Notes: generated by a model from the letters alone, not told the origin. A DNA stretch of 64,000 nucleotides from Hyphomicrobiales bacterium (GCA_900472925.1 UCJU01000019.1:1-64000); one strand, 5' to 3'. Positions 28,663 to 36,508 are shown, counted from the stretch's first letter. Numbers and translations are program-made.

Positions 28663-28887
28663 TCAATCTACAGGTCGTTTGTCTTCCGCCGCTGGCCAGT
28701 CGTTGGCCGGCTCCTCGATCACATCATCATCTGCGGGATCTGGATCATGCTCATGAGCGACCAACATGCTGTTGACCTCCACGACGATGACACTGCAAGC
28801 GTCCTCATAGCTGACGCCGTTCACAACGAGACCATCGACCAGCTCTTCGAGCTTGGAGCGAACCTCACGTTTCCAATCATCGGTCAT
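28663..28887 (-). CDS. Small acidic hypothetical protein coupled to exoIII
   Basis: This 74-residue protein has an amphipathic helical N-terminus (DDWKREVRSKLEELVDGLVV) and a very acidic C-terminus (HDPDPADDDVIEEP). The ATG at 28887 has AAGGAGAG upstream and overlaps the exonuclease III stop as ATGA, so the two are translationally coupled. I do not recognise a family. The coupling suggests a role linked to ExoIII or simple operon membership. Confidence 0.65.
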   Translation of the reverse strand: MTDDWKREVRSKLEELVDGLVVNGVSYEDACSVIVVEVNSMLVAHEHDPDPADDDVIEEPANDWPAAEDKRPVD

Positions 28888-29690
28888 TTCTCTCTCCTTT
28901 TTTTGATGGGTTTTTCAGTAAGTTCAATCCAGACTGGCGCGTGATCGCTGGTGTGCTCCCAGTCACGCACGTGCTTGTCGACTTCGGCCTTCACGAGCTT
29001 TTCGGCGAGATCCGGGCTCAGCAAAAAGTGGTCAATCCGCAGACCAGCGTCGCGCCCATACGCATTTCGAAAATACGCCCAGAAGGTGTAGACGCGTTCG
29101 GTCGGATGGAGATGCCGTATGGCATCCGTCCAGCCTTGCGCCACCAAATCAGCATAAGCCTCTTTGACCTCGGGCCGAAACAGCGCGTCGTCGAGCCAGC
29201 GCTCCGGTTTGTAGACATCGAGATCGGTCGGCATGACGTTAAAATCGCCGACGAGAGCTACAGGTACTTCGAGCTCGAGCAGTTCGTCCGCGTAGGAATG
29301 CAGTCGCTTGAACCAGTCTAGTTTGTAATAGAATTTCGGCCCTGGGATAGGATTGCCGTTCGGCAGATAGAGGCATCCAACAACCATTCCACCGATGACA
29401 GCCTCGATGTAGCGACTTTGGTCGTCGTCCTGACCACCGGGCAGCCCGCGTCTCGTCTCAAGCGGTTCTTGGCCGCGAGCAAGGATAGCGACACCGTTCC
29501 AAGATTTCTGACCTTGCCAGATCGTACCGTAGCCTGCTCGTTCCAGCTCTTTGCGTGGAAATTTGTTGGAGGGTGCCTTCAGTTCCTGCAGGCAAACGAT
29601 ATCTGGTTTCGCCTCAGCTAGCCACCGAAGCAGGATGTCGAGGCGACCATTGATGCCGTTTACGTTATAGGTGGCGAGTTTCACCGACAT
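28884..29690 (-). CDS. xthA: Exodeoxyribonuclease III (AP endonuclease)
   Basis: This 268-residue enzyme of the Mg2+-dependent EEP family cleaves DNA at abasic sites and trims 3' ends during base-excision repair. All key motifs are visible: ATYNVNGINGR at the start, VCLQELKAP (metal Glu), GDFNVMPTDLD, LRIDHFLLS and the final TSDHAPVWIEL (catalytic His/Asp). The length is standard. It may act in the same repair processes as UdgX at the other end of the window. The small acidic gene follows in the same operon. Confidence 0.93.
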   Translation of the reverse strand: MSVKLATYNVNGINGRLDILLRWLAEAKPDIVCLQELKAPSNKFPRKELERAGYGTIWQGQKSWNGVAILARGQEPLETRRGLPGGQDDDQSRYIEAVIGGMVVGCLYLPNGNPIPGPKFYYKLDWFKRLHSYADELLELEVPVALVGDFNVMPTDLDVYKPERWLDDALFRPEVKEAYADLVAQGWTDAIRHLHPTERVYTFWAYFRNAYGRDAGLRIDHFLLSPDLAEKLVKAEVDKHVRDWEHTSDHAPVWIELTEKPIKKRREK

Positions 29691-29715
29691 ATGTCAGCGC
29701 TTGCAACCACCCTAG

Positions 29716-30132
29716 TCACGCCAAACTTAACTCCTCCACCCGGATCGCCCGTTGGCGCAAGAAAGCGTTTGGATCGGTACTTGCTGAGATTGTCGGCCAT
29801 AGAATCCACGCCCACTCACCAACTCGGGGCCACTTTACCCGAAGTGCCCCAGCTTCGCCCAGACTACGCTGGACCGCAGAAATCTTGTCGGACGGGATGT
29901 CTGCGGACACTTCGATCTCACCTTCGAGAGGTGCATCGCTACGCGCAACGCCATCTTTAGACACATCGCCACCAGATGGCACTGACCCGGATGTGTTCTC
30001 TGCGGAGGATGACTGAATAAAGATGTCCGGACGCGAAATCCCATGCTGCTGGACAAGGTGTTCCACCGCAAGATCGGCGCCTGCGCGTGTGTCAAATGTC
30101 GCTCGGATCGTGGTGGTGCTGTCGTCAGCCAT
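29716..30132 (-). CDS. Hypothetical stress-type small protein with odd C-terminus
   Basis: About 138 residues from the ATG at 30132, which has GGAAGG upstream. The first 100 residues look like a conserved small soluble rhizobial protein (TTTIRATFDTRAGADLAVEH, HGISRPDIFIQS, DAPLEGEIEVSADIPSDKI). The last 35 residues (from VKWPRVGEWAWILWP) are Trp-rich and unlike the rest. In the +1 frame the codons after the GALR segment read TSGKVAPSW and stop, so a small deletion may have shifted the frame and extended the protein. This is inference from memory of similar proteins. Confidence 0.6.
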   Translation of the reverse strand: MADDSTTTIRATFDTRAGADLAVEHLVQQHGISRPDIFIQSSSAENTSGSVPSGGDVSKDGVARSDAPLEGEIEVSADIPSDKISAVQRSLGEAGALRVKWPRVGEWAWILWPTISASTDPNAFLRQRAIRVEELSLA

Positions 30133-30269
30133 GATTCTACCTTCCCATTGCTCATTCTCACAGACCTCAACGCCTCGGCTCATGGTTAGTTCAAACCGAC
30201 GACTCCCATGATGAATGATTATTTAGAGACATGAAAAATGACCTTCCAAATCATTCACCGACAATATAT

Positions 30270-30284
30270 GTTCCGCATTTGTTC
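30270..30284. promoter_or_regulatory. LexA (SOS) box upstream of helicase-SRAP-dinB
   Basis: GTTC-CGCATTT-GTTC matches the alphaproteobacterial LexA operator GTTC-N7-GTTC exactly. It ends 40 bases before the helicase ATG, an ideal place for repression of the helicase, SRAP and dinB genes that follow on the same strand. Confidence 0.82.
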
Positions 30285-30324
30285 ATAACGCTTCCCTTCC
30301 ACTTTCTGCATCAAGCGAGCTCTT

Positions 30325-32391
30325 ATGGCAGTTGCCTACCTCGAAAAACTGAACGAGCAGCAGCGCAAAGCCGTCGAGCATGGCGTTGGGTTGACTGAGG
30401 GCAGCGCGGCCGGGCCGCTGTTGATCATTGCAGGTGCAGGCTCCGGGAAGACCAACACTCTGGCACACCGCGTGGCACATCTCATCGTGAATGGTGCGGA
30501 TCCGCGCCGTATCCTCCTGATGACCTTTTCGCGTAGAGCCGCCTCGGAAATGGCCCGACGCGTCGAGCGCATCTGCCGGAACGTCCTAGGTGCAAATGCC
30601 GGCGTCCTGACGGACGCGTTAGCATGGTCCGGCACGTTCCACGGGATCGGTGCGAGACTGTTGCGGATGTATGCCGAGCAGATCGGTCTCAACCTCGACT
30701 TCACCATTCATGACCGTGAGGATAGCGCCGACCTGATGAACCTCGTGCGGCACGAGCTCGGATTTTCCAAGACGGAAAGCCGCTTCCCGACAAAGGGCAC
30801 CTGTCTCGCGATCTATTCACGCGCCGTCAACTCGGAGACGCCGCTGAACGAGATTCTGAGACAGCACTATCCATGGGTCGCCACATGGGAAGAACAGTTG
30901 AAGGAATTGTTCGGAGCTTATGTGGAGGCAAAGCAATCGCAGAACGTGCTCGATTACGATGATCTCCTGCTCTACTGGGCGCAGATGGTCAGTGATCCCG
31001 ATCTCGCCGACGATATCGGCAATCGCTTCGATCATGTCATGGTCGATGAATATCAGGATACCAACAAACTCCAGTCGTCTGTTCTGATGGCGCTCAAGCC
31101 CGGCGGGCGTGGTCTGACGGTCGTCGGTGACGATGCCCAGTCGATCTACTCGTTCCGAGCAGCGACGGTTCGCAACATTCTGGACTTTCCAACCTCTTTC
31201 AGTCCGGCGGCGGACGTTATCACACTCGACCGGAACTACCGTTCCACGCAGCCTATCCTCGCTGCAGCCAACGGTGTCATCGAACTGGCGCGCGAGCGTT
31301 TCACCAAGAACCTGTGGACTGAACGGGAGTCGCTAGAGCGCCCCAAACTCGTTACCGTCAAGGACGAAACCGAACAGGCGAACTACATTGTCGAGCAGGT
31401 GCTGGCCAATCGTGAGACTGGAATGACGCTAAAGCAGCAGGCAGTGCTGTTTCGGACATCCAGTCACAGCGGAACGCTCGAAGTCGAACTCACGCGTCGC
31501 AACATTCCTTTCGTCAAATTCGGCGGTCTGAAGTTTCTCGACAGTGCCCATGTAAAGGACATGTTGGCGGTGCTGCGCTTTGCCCAGAACCCGCGTGACA
31601 GGGTTGCGGGTTTCCGGCTCCTGCAAATGCTGCCGGGGATTGGCCCCAAGAAAGCTGGCACCATTCTCGATACGATCGCATGCGAGCCCGAACCACTCTT
31701 GGCGCTTGCTGAAATTCCGCCACCACCGAAAACCGGCGAGGACTGGACATCATTCGTTCAATTGCTGGGAGGCCTTCGTAAAACGCAGGAAGGCTGGCCA
31801 TCGGATATTGCGCAGGCCCGCCTATGGTACGAACCCCATCTCGAACGCATCCATGAAGATGCCGATACCCGCAAGGCCGACATCCTGCAACTCGAGCAAA
31901 TTGCTAGCGGCTATCCGTCGCGTGAACGCTTCCTGACCGAACTGACGCTCGACCCGCCGGATGCCACCAGCGATCAGGCGGGCATACCGCTACTTGATGA
32001 AGACTATCTCATCCTATCGACCATCCACTCGGCCAAAGGACAGGAATGGCGCTCGGTCTTCATGCTCAACGTAGTTGATGGCTGCATACCATCGGACCTC
32101 GGCACTGGAACGAAACAGGAACTCGAAGAAGAGCGGCGTCTGCTCTATGTCGGCATGACGCGGGCGAAAGACAGTCTGGCGCTGGTCACACCGCAGCGGT
32201 TTTTCACGCATGGGCAGAACTCGCAGGGCGACCGGCACGTTTATGCATCACGTTCTCGGTTCATCCCGGCGACGCTGCTGCAATATTTCGAACCGATGGC
32301 TTGGCCGAAGGTCTCGGCCGCAGCATCTGAACGCAGTGCCCAGCAGATCCGCATCGATGTTGGCGCATGCATGCGCGGCATGTGGAAATAG
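30325..32391 (+). CDS. UvrD/PcrA-like superfamily 1 DNA helicase
   Basis: This 688-residue SF1A helicase has motif I (IAGAGSGKTNTLAHR), Ia (LMTFSRRAASEMARR), II (MVDEYQDTN), III (VVGDDAQSIYSFR), IV (TLDRNYRST), V (TIHSAKGQEW) and VI (RRLLYVGMTRAKD), all intact. It is shorter than canonical UvrD. It lies under a LexA box and is followed within ten bases by an SRAP gene and then dinB, so it probably unwinds damaged DNA as part of an SOS-induced tolerance operon. It is a paralogue of UvrD rather than UvrD itself, judging by length and location. Confidence 0.9.
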   Translation: MAVAYLEKLNEQQRKAVEHGVGLTEGSAAGPLLIIAGAGSGKTNTLAHRVAHLIVNGADPRRILLMTFSRRAASEMARRVERICRNVLGANAGVLTDALAWSGTFHGIGARLLRMYAEQIGLNLDFTIHDREDSADLMNLVRHELGFSKTESRFPTKGTCLAIYSRAVNSETPLNEILRQHYPWVATWEEQLKELFGAYVEAKQSQNVLDYDDLLLYWAQMVSDPDLADDIGNRFDHVMVDEYQDTNKLQSSVLMALKPGGRGLTVVGDDAQSIYSFRAATVRNILDFPTSFSPAADVITLDRNYRSTQPILAAANGVIELARERFTKNLWTERESLERPKLVTVKDETEQANYIVEQVLANRETGMTLKQQAVLFRTSSHSGTLEVELTRRNIPFVKFGGLKFLDSAHVKDMLAVLRFAQNPRDRVAGFRLLQMLPGIGPKKAGTILDTIACEPEPLLALAEIPPPPKTGEDWTSFVQLLGGLRKTQEGWPSDIAQARLWYEPHLERIHEDADTRKADILQLEQIASGYPSRERFLTELTLDPPDATSDQAGIPLLDEDYLILSTIHSAKGQEWRSVFMLNVVDGCIPSDLGTGTKQELEEERRLLYVGMTRAKDSLALVTPQRFFTHGQNSQGDRHVYASRSRFIPATLLQYFEPMAWPKVSAAASERSAQQIRIDVGACMRGMWK

Positions 32392-32400
32392 GAGTGAGCG

Positions 32401-33078
32401 ATGTGTAACCTCTACAACGTCACCACAACTCGTGAAGCAGTCCTGCAGTTCACTAAGGCGTTCCGTGATCTGGCAGGGTGGAACGAGGCAAGCTTTGATG
32501 TCTATCCTGGCTACCAGGCTCCCATCGTTCGTGTCGCGGAGGACGGTCGAAGAGAGATCGTCCGGGCAACATGGGGCATGCCTTCACCTCCGGCCTACGT
32601 GAAGAACTACGATCCAGGCGTCACCAATATCCGCAACGTCTCCTCGCCGCACTGGCGTCGGTGGCTCGGACCAACCAGTCGGTGCGCTGTTCCATTCACG
32701 TCCTTCGCCGAACCGGATCCGACAAGCAAGGTCGGAGGCGGACGCGTCCCGAATGCGTGGTTTGCAAAAGATGCCACCAAACCGTTGATGTTCTTTGCGG
32801 GCTTTTGGACGCCGTGGAAGGGCATACGAAAGGTCAGAGACGGAGAGCAGGAGTACGAACTGTTCGGCTTCCTGACGACGTCGCCAAACGAGATCGTCTC
32901 ACCCATCCACGAAAAGGCCATGCCAGCGATCCTGACAACGCCAGAAGAAGTCGAGACCTGGCTGACGGCGCCTTGGGACGACGCGCGTCACCTTCAAAGG
33001 CCCCTGCCCGGCAACATGCTTGTCATCGTGCCTCCGGAGTCAAAGCCCGACCTGCAGCACGAAGGTCTGCTGTTGTGA
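32401..33078 (+). CDS. SRAP domain protein (HMCES/YedK-like)
   Basis: This 225-residue protein starts MCNLYNV, so Cys2 becomes the N-terminal residue that forms a thiazolidine crosslink with abasic sites in single-stranded DNA. Other family residues are visible: Asn in NIRNVSS, Glu in FTSFAEPD and His in SPIHEKAMP. The family shields abasic sites at stalled forks and was named SOS-response-associated peptidase from its gene context. Here it sits between an SOS-type helicase and dinB behind a LexA box, in line with that role. Confidence 0.9.
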   Translation: MCNLYNVTTTREAVLQFTKAFRDLAGWNEASFDVYPGYQAPIVRVAEDGRREIVRATWGMPSPPAYVKNYDPGVTNIRNVSSPHWRRWLGPTSRCAVPFTSFAEPDPTSKVGGGRVPNAWFAKDATKPLMFFAGFWTPWKGIRKVRDGEQEYELFGFLTTSPNEIVSPIHEKAMPAILTTPEEVETWLTAPWDDARHLQRPLPGNMLVIVPPESKPDLQHEGLLL

Positions 33079-33158
33079 AACGGTCATGTGGCATCTACCT
33101 CGGACGGAAGCAGGTCGGCTTCTCCGGAAAGCACAAGGTCAATCGGTAGGGACCTGAC

Positions 33159-34115
33159 ATGCATGCGGTTCGCAAGATCATTCACGTGGATATGGATGCC
33201 TTCTACGCCTCCGTCGAACAACGTGACAATCCAGAGCTCCGGGGCAAACCGCTGGCGGTCGGGGGATCTGCTGCCCGCGGCGTTGTGGCGGCCGCGAGTT
33301 ACGAGGCAAGAGCCTTCGGCGTCTATTCAGCCATGCCGTCAATCACTGCCAAACGAAAATGCCCTGACCTGATTTTCGTACCTCCTCGATTCGAGGTCTA
33401 CCGTCAGGTCTCACAGCAAATCCGCGAAATCTTTGCGCAGTACACACCCGTGATCGAACCCCTGTCGCTAGACGAAGCCTATCTTGATGTCACCGAGAAC
33501 CTGAAAGGCATGGAGATTGCTACCGAGATAGCACTGGAAATCCGCGCGAAGATTAAGGAGGTCACGGGCCTAAACGCATCGGCTGGAATCTCGTACAACA
33601 AGTTTCTGGCGAAAATGGCGAGCGACCTGAACAAGCCAAACGGCCAGGCTGTTATCACGCCGAAGAACGGGCCGGGCTTTGTGGAGGACCTCCCCGTCAA
33701 GAAATTCCACGGGGTTGGCCCCGCCACGGCAGAGCGGATGAAACGACATGGCATCGAAACGGGTCTGGATCTGAAATCGAAACCCCTCACCTTCCTGCAA
33801 CAACATTTCGGAAAATCAGGCCCATACTTCTACGGAATTGCCCGCGGCATCGATGAGCGGCAAGTCAAAGCCAACCGCATCCGAAAATCCGTCGGCGCCG
33901 AAGATACGTTTGTCGAGGACATCAACACGCTCGATCTAGCTCAAGTTGAATTGCGTCCCTTGGCCGACAAAGTCTGGCGTTATTGCGAGGAGCACGACAT
34001 CACCGGAAAAACGGTAACTGTAAAAATCAAATATTCGGACTTTACCCAGGCGACACGGAGCAAGACACTGGCCTCCGGTGTTTCAAGCGTCGAGATGCTC
34101 ATCGATGCCGCTTAA
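33159..34115 (+). CDS. dinB: DNA polymerase IV, truncated by in-frame TAA
   Basis: This 318-residue Y-family polymerase has an intact catalytic core: IHVDMDAFYASVEQR (first metal Asp), the finger motif ASYEARAFGVYSAMP and the palm motif LSLDEAYLDVT. The little finger begins about residue 240 but is cut by a TAA at 34113-34115 after VSSVEMLIDAA. The missing end is still readable in the same frame (34116-34232). A full product would have 357 residues, the normal size. The truncated protein would keep catalysis but lose the last strands and the clamp-binding tail, so it is probably impaired. It is third in the helicase-SRAP-dinB group. Confidence 0.88.
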   Translation: MHAVRKIIHVDMDAFYASVEQRDNPELRGKPLAVGGSAARGVVAAASYEARAFGVYSAMPSITAKRKCPDLIFVPPRFEVYRQVSQQIREIFAQYTPVIEPLSLDEAYLDVTENLKGMEIATEIALEIRAKIKEVTGLNASAGISYNKFLAKMASDLNKPNGQAVITPKNGPGFVEDLPVKKFHGVGPATAERMKRHGIETGLDLKSKPLTFLQQHFGKSGPYFYGIARGIDERQVKANRIRKSVGAEDTFVEDINTLDLAQVELRPLADKVWRYCEEHDITGKTVTVKIKYSDFTQATRSKTLASGVSSVEMLIDAA

Positions 34116-34232
34116 ATTTTGCTGGCGTCTGTCTTTCCATTCAAACGGCCAATCCGGCTTGTCGGTGTCACACTGTCGTCACTCAGCAACGAGGACGTTG
34201 GACAAACCCCACAGCTAGAACTCGGCCTATGA
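34116..34232 (+). pseudogene. Detached C-terminus of dinB
   Basis: Directly after the TAA, 38 codons continue in the dinB frame with FPFKRPIRLVGVTLSSLSNE and end QLELGL before a TGA at 34230. This is the usual end of Pol IV; the final hexapeptide resembles the E. coli Pol IV beta-clamp motif QLVLGL. There is no start codon for separate expression, so it is coding relic DNA created by one nonsense change. Confidence 0.85.
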
Positions 34233-34617
34233 TCGCTGGTCCACGACGCAGATTACTTGAAAAAGGCGCCTTACCTAAAACTTTGCTGGCGCCGAAGAAC
34301 TGCGAGTAGCTAGCCGCTAGCCGCCATCGGCTATGCGTCTAGTGGATCAAATTTGGATCGAAATCGAGGATCAGTAAGACGCCCACACCCGGAATTCGAA
34401 AAGACTGCTCGGTTATCTCGTCCTTGTCAGCCGCCAAGTTGTCGAACTAGGCACCGGTCCCGATTTTGGGGATGCGGATAAAACTTCGAGCGATTTAAAC
34501 GTTAAGGCCGCGATGGGATGCAAACACCGGTGCAGCGCGAACAATGATCAGTGTAAAACTCTTTTCCCCAGCACCAAACACGCGACGAAGAAGAATGCTT
34601 CCCGATCAATGCTGTCG

Positions 34618-34902
34618 CTAGGATTCGTGTCCGGTGTTTCGAGCCACAGCGTTAGGGTCAACTAGGATGCCGTCACACGCGAAACAATCGATGCAGATCC
34701 CGCAACAATCAGCGTCAAAATCTCCACTGGGCCGTTGGTGACCGCAGCAGTGACATGTGACGGTCGCGGAGCGCGCGGATGAAATGGGAGCAATTATCTC
34801 TACCAGTAGATCAGCTATAATGGACGAAGCAGATTCCGACTTTAAGACCTCCCTGATTTTTCGTGAGATCAGATAGGAGTGCCTTATGAGATGATCAAGG
34901 CT
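34618..34902 (-). other. Cys-rich open frame without canonical start
   Basis: A minus-strand frame of 94 codons, from the codon after a TGA at 34903-34905 to the TAG at 34618, encodes a helical-looking N-terminal part (KIREVLKSESASSIIADLLV) and a cluster of seven cysteines (CHCCGHQRPSGDFDADCCG, then CIDCFACDG) that resembles a zinc-binding knuckle. No ATG, GTG or TTG exists in the frame; CTG at 34872 is the only near-start. It may be a decayed gene or chance. No family was recognised. Confidence 0.25.
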
Positions 34903-35229
34903 TCAACAGGCGCTCCCGCCACCGACCAAAGAGCATGGCCGAATGGTGCCGAAATTCTTGTTAGCAAATGGAGAGAGATTCGCACGCGTTCAAAAAAAAG
35001 CCTTCCTATCGCCAGAACCGTCGTAGATTTCGTGGGCGACAGCTTGATTGATAGTTTGGAGCTGCTTGGTGAAGCCAGAACACTGTCTCGAATACGAGCC
35101 TGCTACCGATCGTACCATATGTACCAGCCGTACCACAATTCGTACCATCAACGTACCATCAACGTACCATCAACGTACCACCGAATACGTTCCGCGACGG
35201 TAGGCTCCATCCCAGCGGCGCGTCTTTAG
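34891..35229 (+). CDS. Doubtful hypothetical protein
   Basis: A 112-residue frame starts at the ATG at 34891, with AGGAG about 12 bases upstream. The first 75 residues have a plausible composition (EILVSKWREIRTRSKKSL, DFVGDSLIDSLELLGEAR). The last 35 are translated from the GTACCA repeats and are rich in Tyr and His, so the end is probably not meaningful. No family was recognised; it could be the remains of an element gene. Confidence 0.22.
   Translation: MIKASTGAPATDQRAWPNGAEILVSKWREIRTRSKKSLPIARTVVDFVGDSLIDSLELLGEARTLSRIRACYRSYHMYQPYHNSYHQRTINVPSTYHRIRSATVGSIPAARL
35112..35180. repeat. GTACCA array with 11-bp iterons
   Basis: GTACCA occurs seven times, at 35112, 35121, 35130, 35142, 35153, 35164 and 35175. 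The last four copies are spaced exactly 11 bases apart and three are identical 11-mers (CGTACCATCAA). A spacing of one helical turn places all copies on one face of the DNA, as in operator clusters or replication iterons. It lies 130-200 bases upstream of the small XRE gene. Confidence 0.75.
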
Positions 35230-35249
35230 AGGACGTGATCCTTTCCCTA

Positions 35250-35264
35250 ATTGTTGACAATTGC
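35250..35264. promoter_or_regulatory. TTGTTGACAA-type element, copy 1
   Basis: ATTGTTGACAATTGC lies 46-60 bases before the preferred XRE start. Its core TTGTTGACAA is nearly palindromic (TTGT..ACAA) and includes a TTGACA hexamer that could be a -35 box. The same 15-mer recurs in inverse orientation before alpA (35920-35934), and a variant stands at 35605-35619. Confidence 0.5.
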
Positions 35265-35309
35265 TTCCAATTACCGCCTGATCTTTCTATGGATTCGACA
35301 AGGGAAATC

Positions 35310-35579
35310 ATGATCGTGCTACGCGCGGGTCGGGCACTGCTGGGCTTAAGCCAAGACGAACTGGCTAGCCTCGCGGGTGTGAGTAGGCAAGTTGTCGCAC
35401 GGATCGAGAGGGGCGAAAACAACATCCTCGTCGATGCGATCGAAAAGGTCCGTGCTGCGCTCGAAGCCCACGGCGCCATCTTCACTGATGGTACGGCCGA
35501 GCGTGGTCCCGGCGTTTCTCTACGTCGGTCTGTACCAACGCTGAAGAAAGCTAGTAGTCAGCGCGCGCGCTCCTCATAA
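35310..35579 (+). CDS. Small XRE-family DNA-binding protein
   Basis: This protein of about 89 residues has a Cro/C1-type helix-turn-helix (residues about 4-55: LRAGRALLGLSQDELASLAG, VSRQVVARIERGENN) and a short basic tail. Starts at GTG 35235 and ATG 35289 are also in frame. The ATG at 35310 has AAGGGA five bases upstream and is preferred. Such proteins act as element repressors or antitoxin-like regulators; no toxin gene is beside it. Operator-like repeats upstream and before alpA suggest it controls itself and alpA. Confidence 0.7.
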   Translation: MIVLRAGRALLGLSQDELASLAGVSRQVVARIERGENNILVDAIEKVRAALEAHGAIFTDGTAERGPGVSLRRSVPTLKKASSQRARSS

Positions 35580-35604
35580 GACCAACGCCGTCAGCGCCCT
35601 TCCT

Positions 35605-35619
35605 GCATTGTCAACTATT
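35605..35619. promoter_or_regulatory. TTGTCAAC-type element, copy 3 (variant)
   Basis: GCATTGTCAACTATT, read on the other strand, is AATAGTTGACAATGC and shares the GTTGACAAT core with copies 1 and 2. It lies 26 bases after the XRE stop. Confidence 0.35.
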
Positions 35620-35919
35620 AGGACAGACCGACTTCCTTAGGATTCGGCCCCGTTTTCTATTTCCGCCACTTCCTTGCATTCAGCTTTTCTGAACCGACCT
35701 CCATCATTGAGCCACATACTACACACCAAATTAAACACGTCAACACCTTTTTGATCATACAGTGATCTTCATGATCACACCGCGGGCCAAGCACGACGAC
35801 GTTTCTTTTTTAACACTTTGTTTTATTTGAATAAAAACATTTTTAAGTAAGATTCGCGTTTCCTCATTAATATCCAGATCTCAAAGTAAGGATTCGATTA
35901 TACTGTTGTAAAAGTTGCC

Positions 35920-35934
35920 GCAATTGTCAACAAT
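35920..35934. promoter_or_regulatory. TTGTTGACAA-type element, copy 2 (inverted)
   Basis: GCAATTGTCAACAAT is the exact reverse complement of the 15-mer at 35250-35264. It lies 12 bases before the predicted alpA -35 box, where a bound repressor could block the promoter. Confidence 0.5.
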
Positions 35935-35945
35935 ACTTGCATAAG

Positions 35946-35974
35946 TTGCATTTATACTTATTGCCTGCTATATA
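35946..35974 (+). promoter_or_regulatory. Predicted sigma-70 promoter of alpA
   Basis: TTGCAT (35946-35951) and TATATA (35969-35974) are separated by 17 bases. Transcription would start near 35982, just before a 7-bp inverted repeat CGATGGC/GCCATCG (35983-35989 and 36015-36021) in the leader. Confidence 0.5.
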
Positions 35975-36044
35975 CACGACCACGATGGCGCATGAGTGGG
36001 CGCCGCCTAGTCGGGCCATCGCAACTTAGTAACGGAGTACCAAT

Positions 36045-36227
36045 ATGAGCCGTTTTTATCGCCTGCATGAAGTCGCAACCATAACCACCCTCTCCGAGAG
36101 CACGATCGTGCGACGAGAGAAGGACACTCCGGACTTCTTTAAGCGCTGCAAAATCTCCCGCCGACGCATCATCTTTAACGCAGATGAGGTTGATCGTTGG
36201 ATGGAGCGCCAGTTGCTGAATCCATGA
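36045..36227 (+). CDS. AlpA-family excision/transcription regulator
   Basis: This 60-residue protein has a MerR-like winged helix (FYRLHEVATITTLSESTIVR, then RRRIIFNADEVDRWMERQ), the full extent of AlpA-type proteins. In P4-like phages and integrative elements AlpA activates the integrase or excision gene. The ATG follows GGAG. No integrase is visible in the window, so this is probably a leftover of an element, with its tRNA neighbour 280 bases away. A CGGCCGGC/GCCGGCCG hairpin (36243-36263) follows the stop. Confidence 0.82.
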   Translation: MSRFYRLHEVATITTLSESTIVRREKDTPDFFKRCKISRRRIIFNADEVDRWMERQLLNP

Positions 36228-36242
36228 GGCGACATGCAGGCT

Positions 36243-36263
36243 CGGCCGGCGAAAAGCCGGCCG
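36243..36263 (+). terminator. Hairpin after alpA
   Basis: Perfect 8-bp stem CGGCCGGC/GCCGGCCG with loop GAAAA, 15 bases after the alpA stop. There is no T-run, so it could be a terminator or a processing site. Confidence 0.45.
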
Positions 36264-36508
36264 ACCATATCGATGTTGTCAAATATGTTGTTACAGAATT
36301 CTGCCGAGCGATTTCTAAACACGATTGTAGGTATAAAATGCCAAGGGTGCGCGCTGCAGTTCAGAGATAAAAATGGATTTGCGACAAGCGACAACCGGAC
36401 ACGATAGGCCCGTAACCCCTTAGAATATCTCATATTTCCAAGATTTACGAAGTCCAGACCATCACAGGTCTATGGTTTCTTGTTTATGATATCGACAGCA
36501 CGGGGAAG

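Larger units (their letters stand above)
34233..35309. other. Gene-poor accessory patch between dinB and the XRE gene
   Basis: No confident gene is seen in this 1.1 kb. Its base and codon use differ from the flanks, and several short frames are interrupted. A 6-bp GGCGCC inverted repeat flanks 34265-34294. Within it lie a Cys-rich minus-strand frame without a start (34618-34902), a weak plus-strand frame (34891-35229) and an 11-bp tandem array (35112-35180). It resembles decayed integrated DNA. Confidence 0.5.
35580..36044. other. AT-rich intergenic region before alpA
   Basis: No gene is seen in these 465 bases. They hold two more TTGTCAAC-type elements (35605-35619 and 35920-35934), a cluster of TGATCA-like palindromes around 35752-35780, a good promoter for alpA and a leader hairpin (35983-36021). 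The high AT content contrasts with the core genome on either side. Confidence 0.6.

Noticed and set aside
33074-33149. GTG-started 24-codon frame overlapping the SRAP stop
   Set aside because: It is very short, has no ribosome site of its own and no recognisable family; the GTGA overlap alone is not enough.
35112-35180. Tandem repeats as a CRISPR array
   Set aside because: The unit is only 11 bases with no unique spacers and no cas genes in the window.
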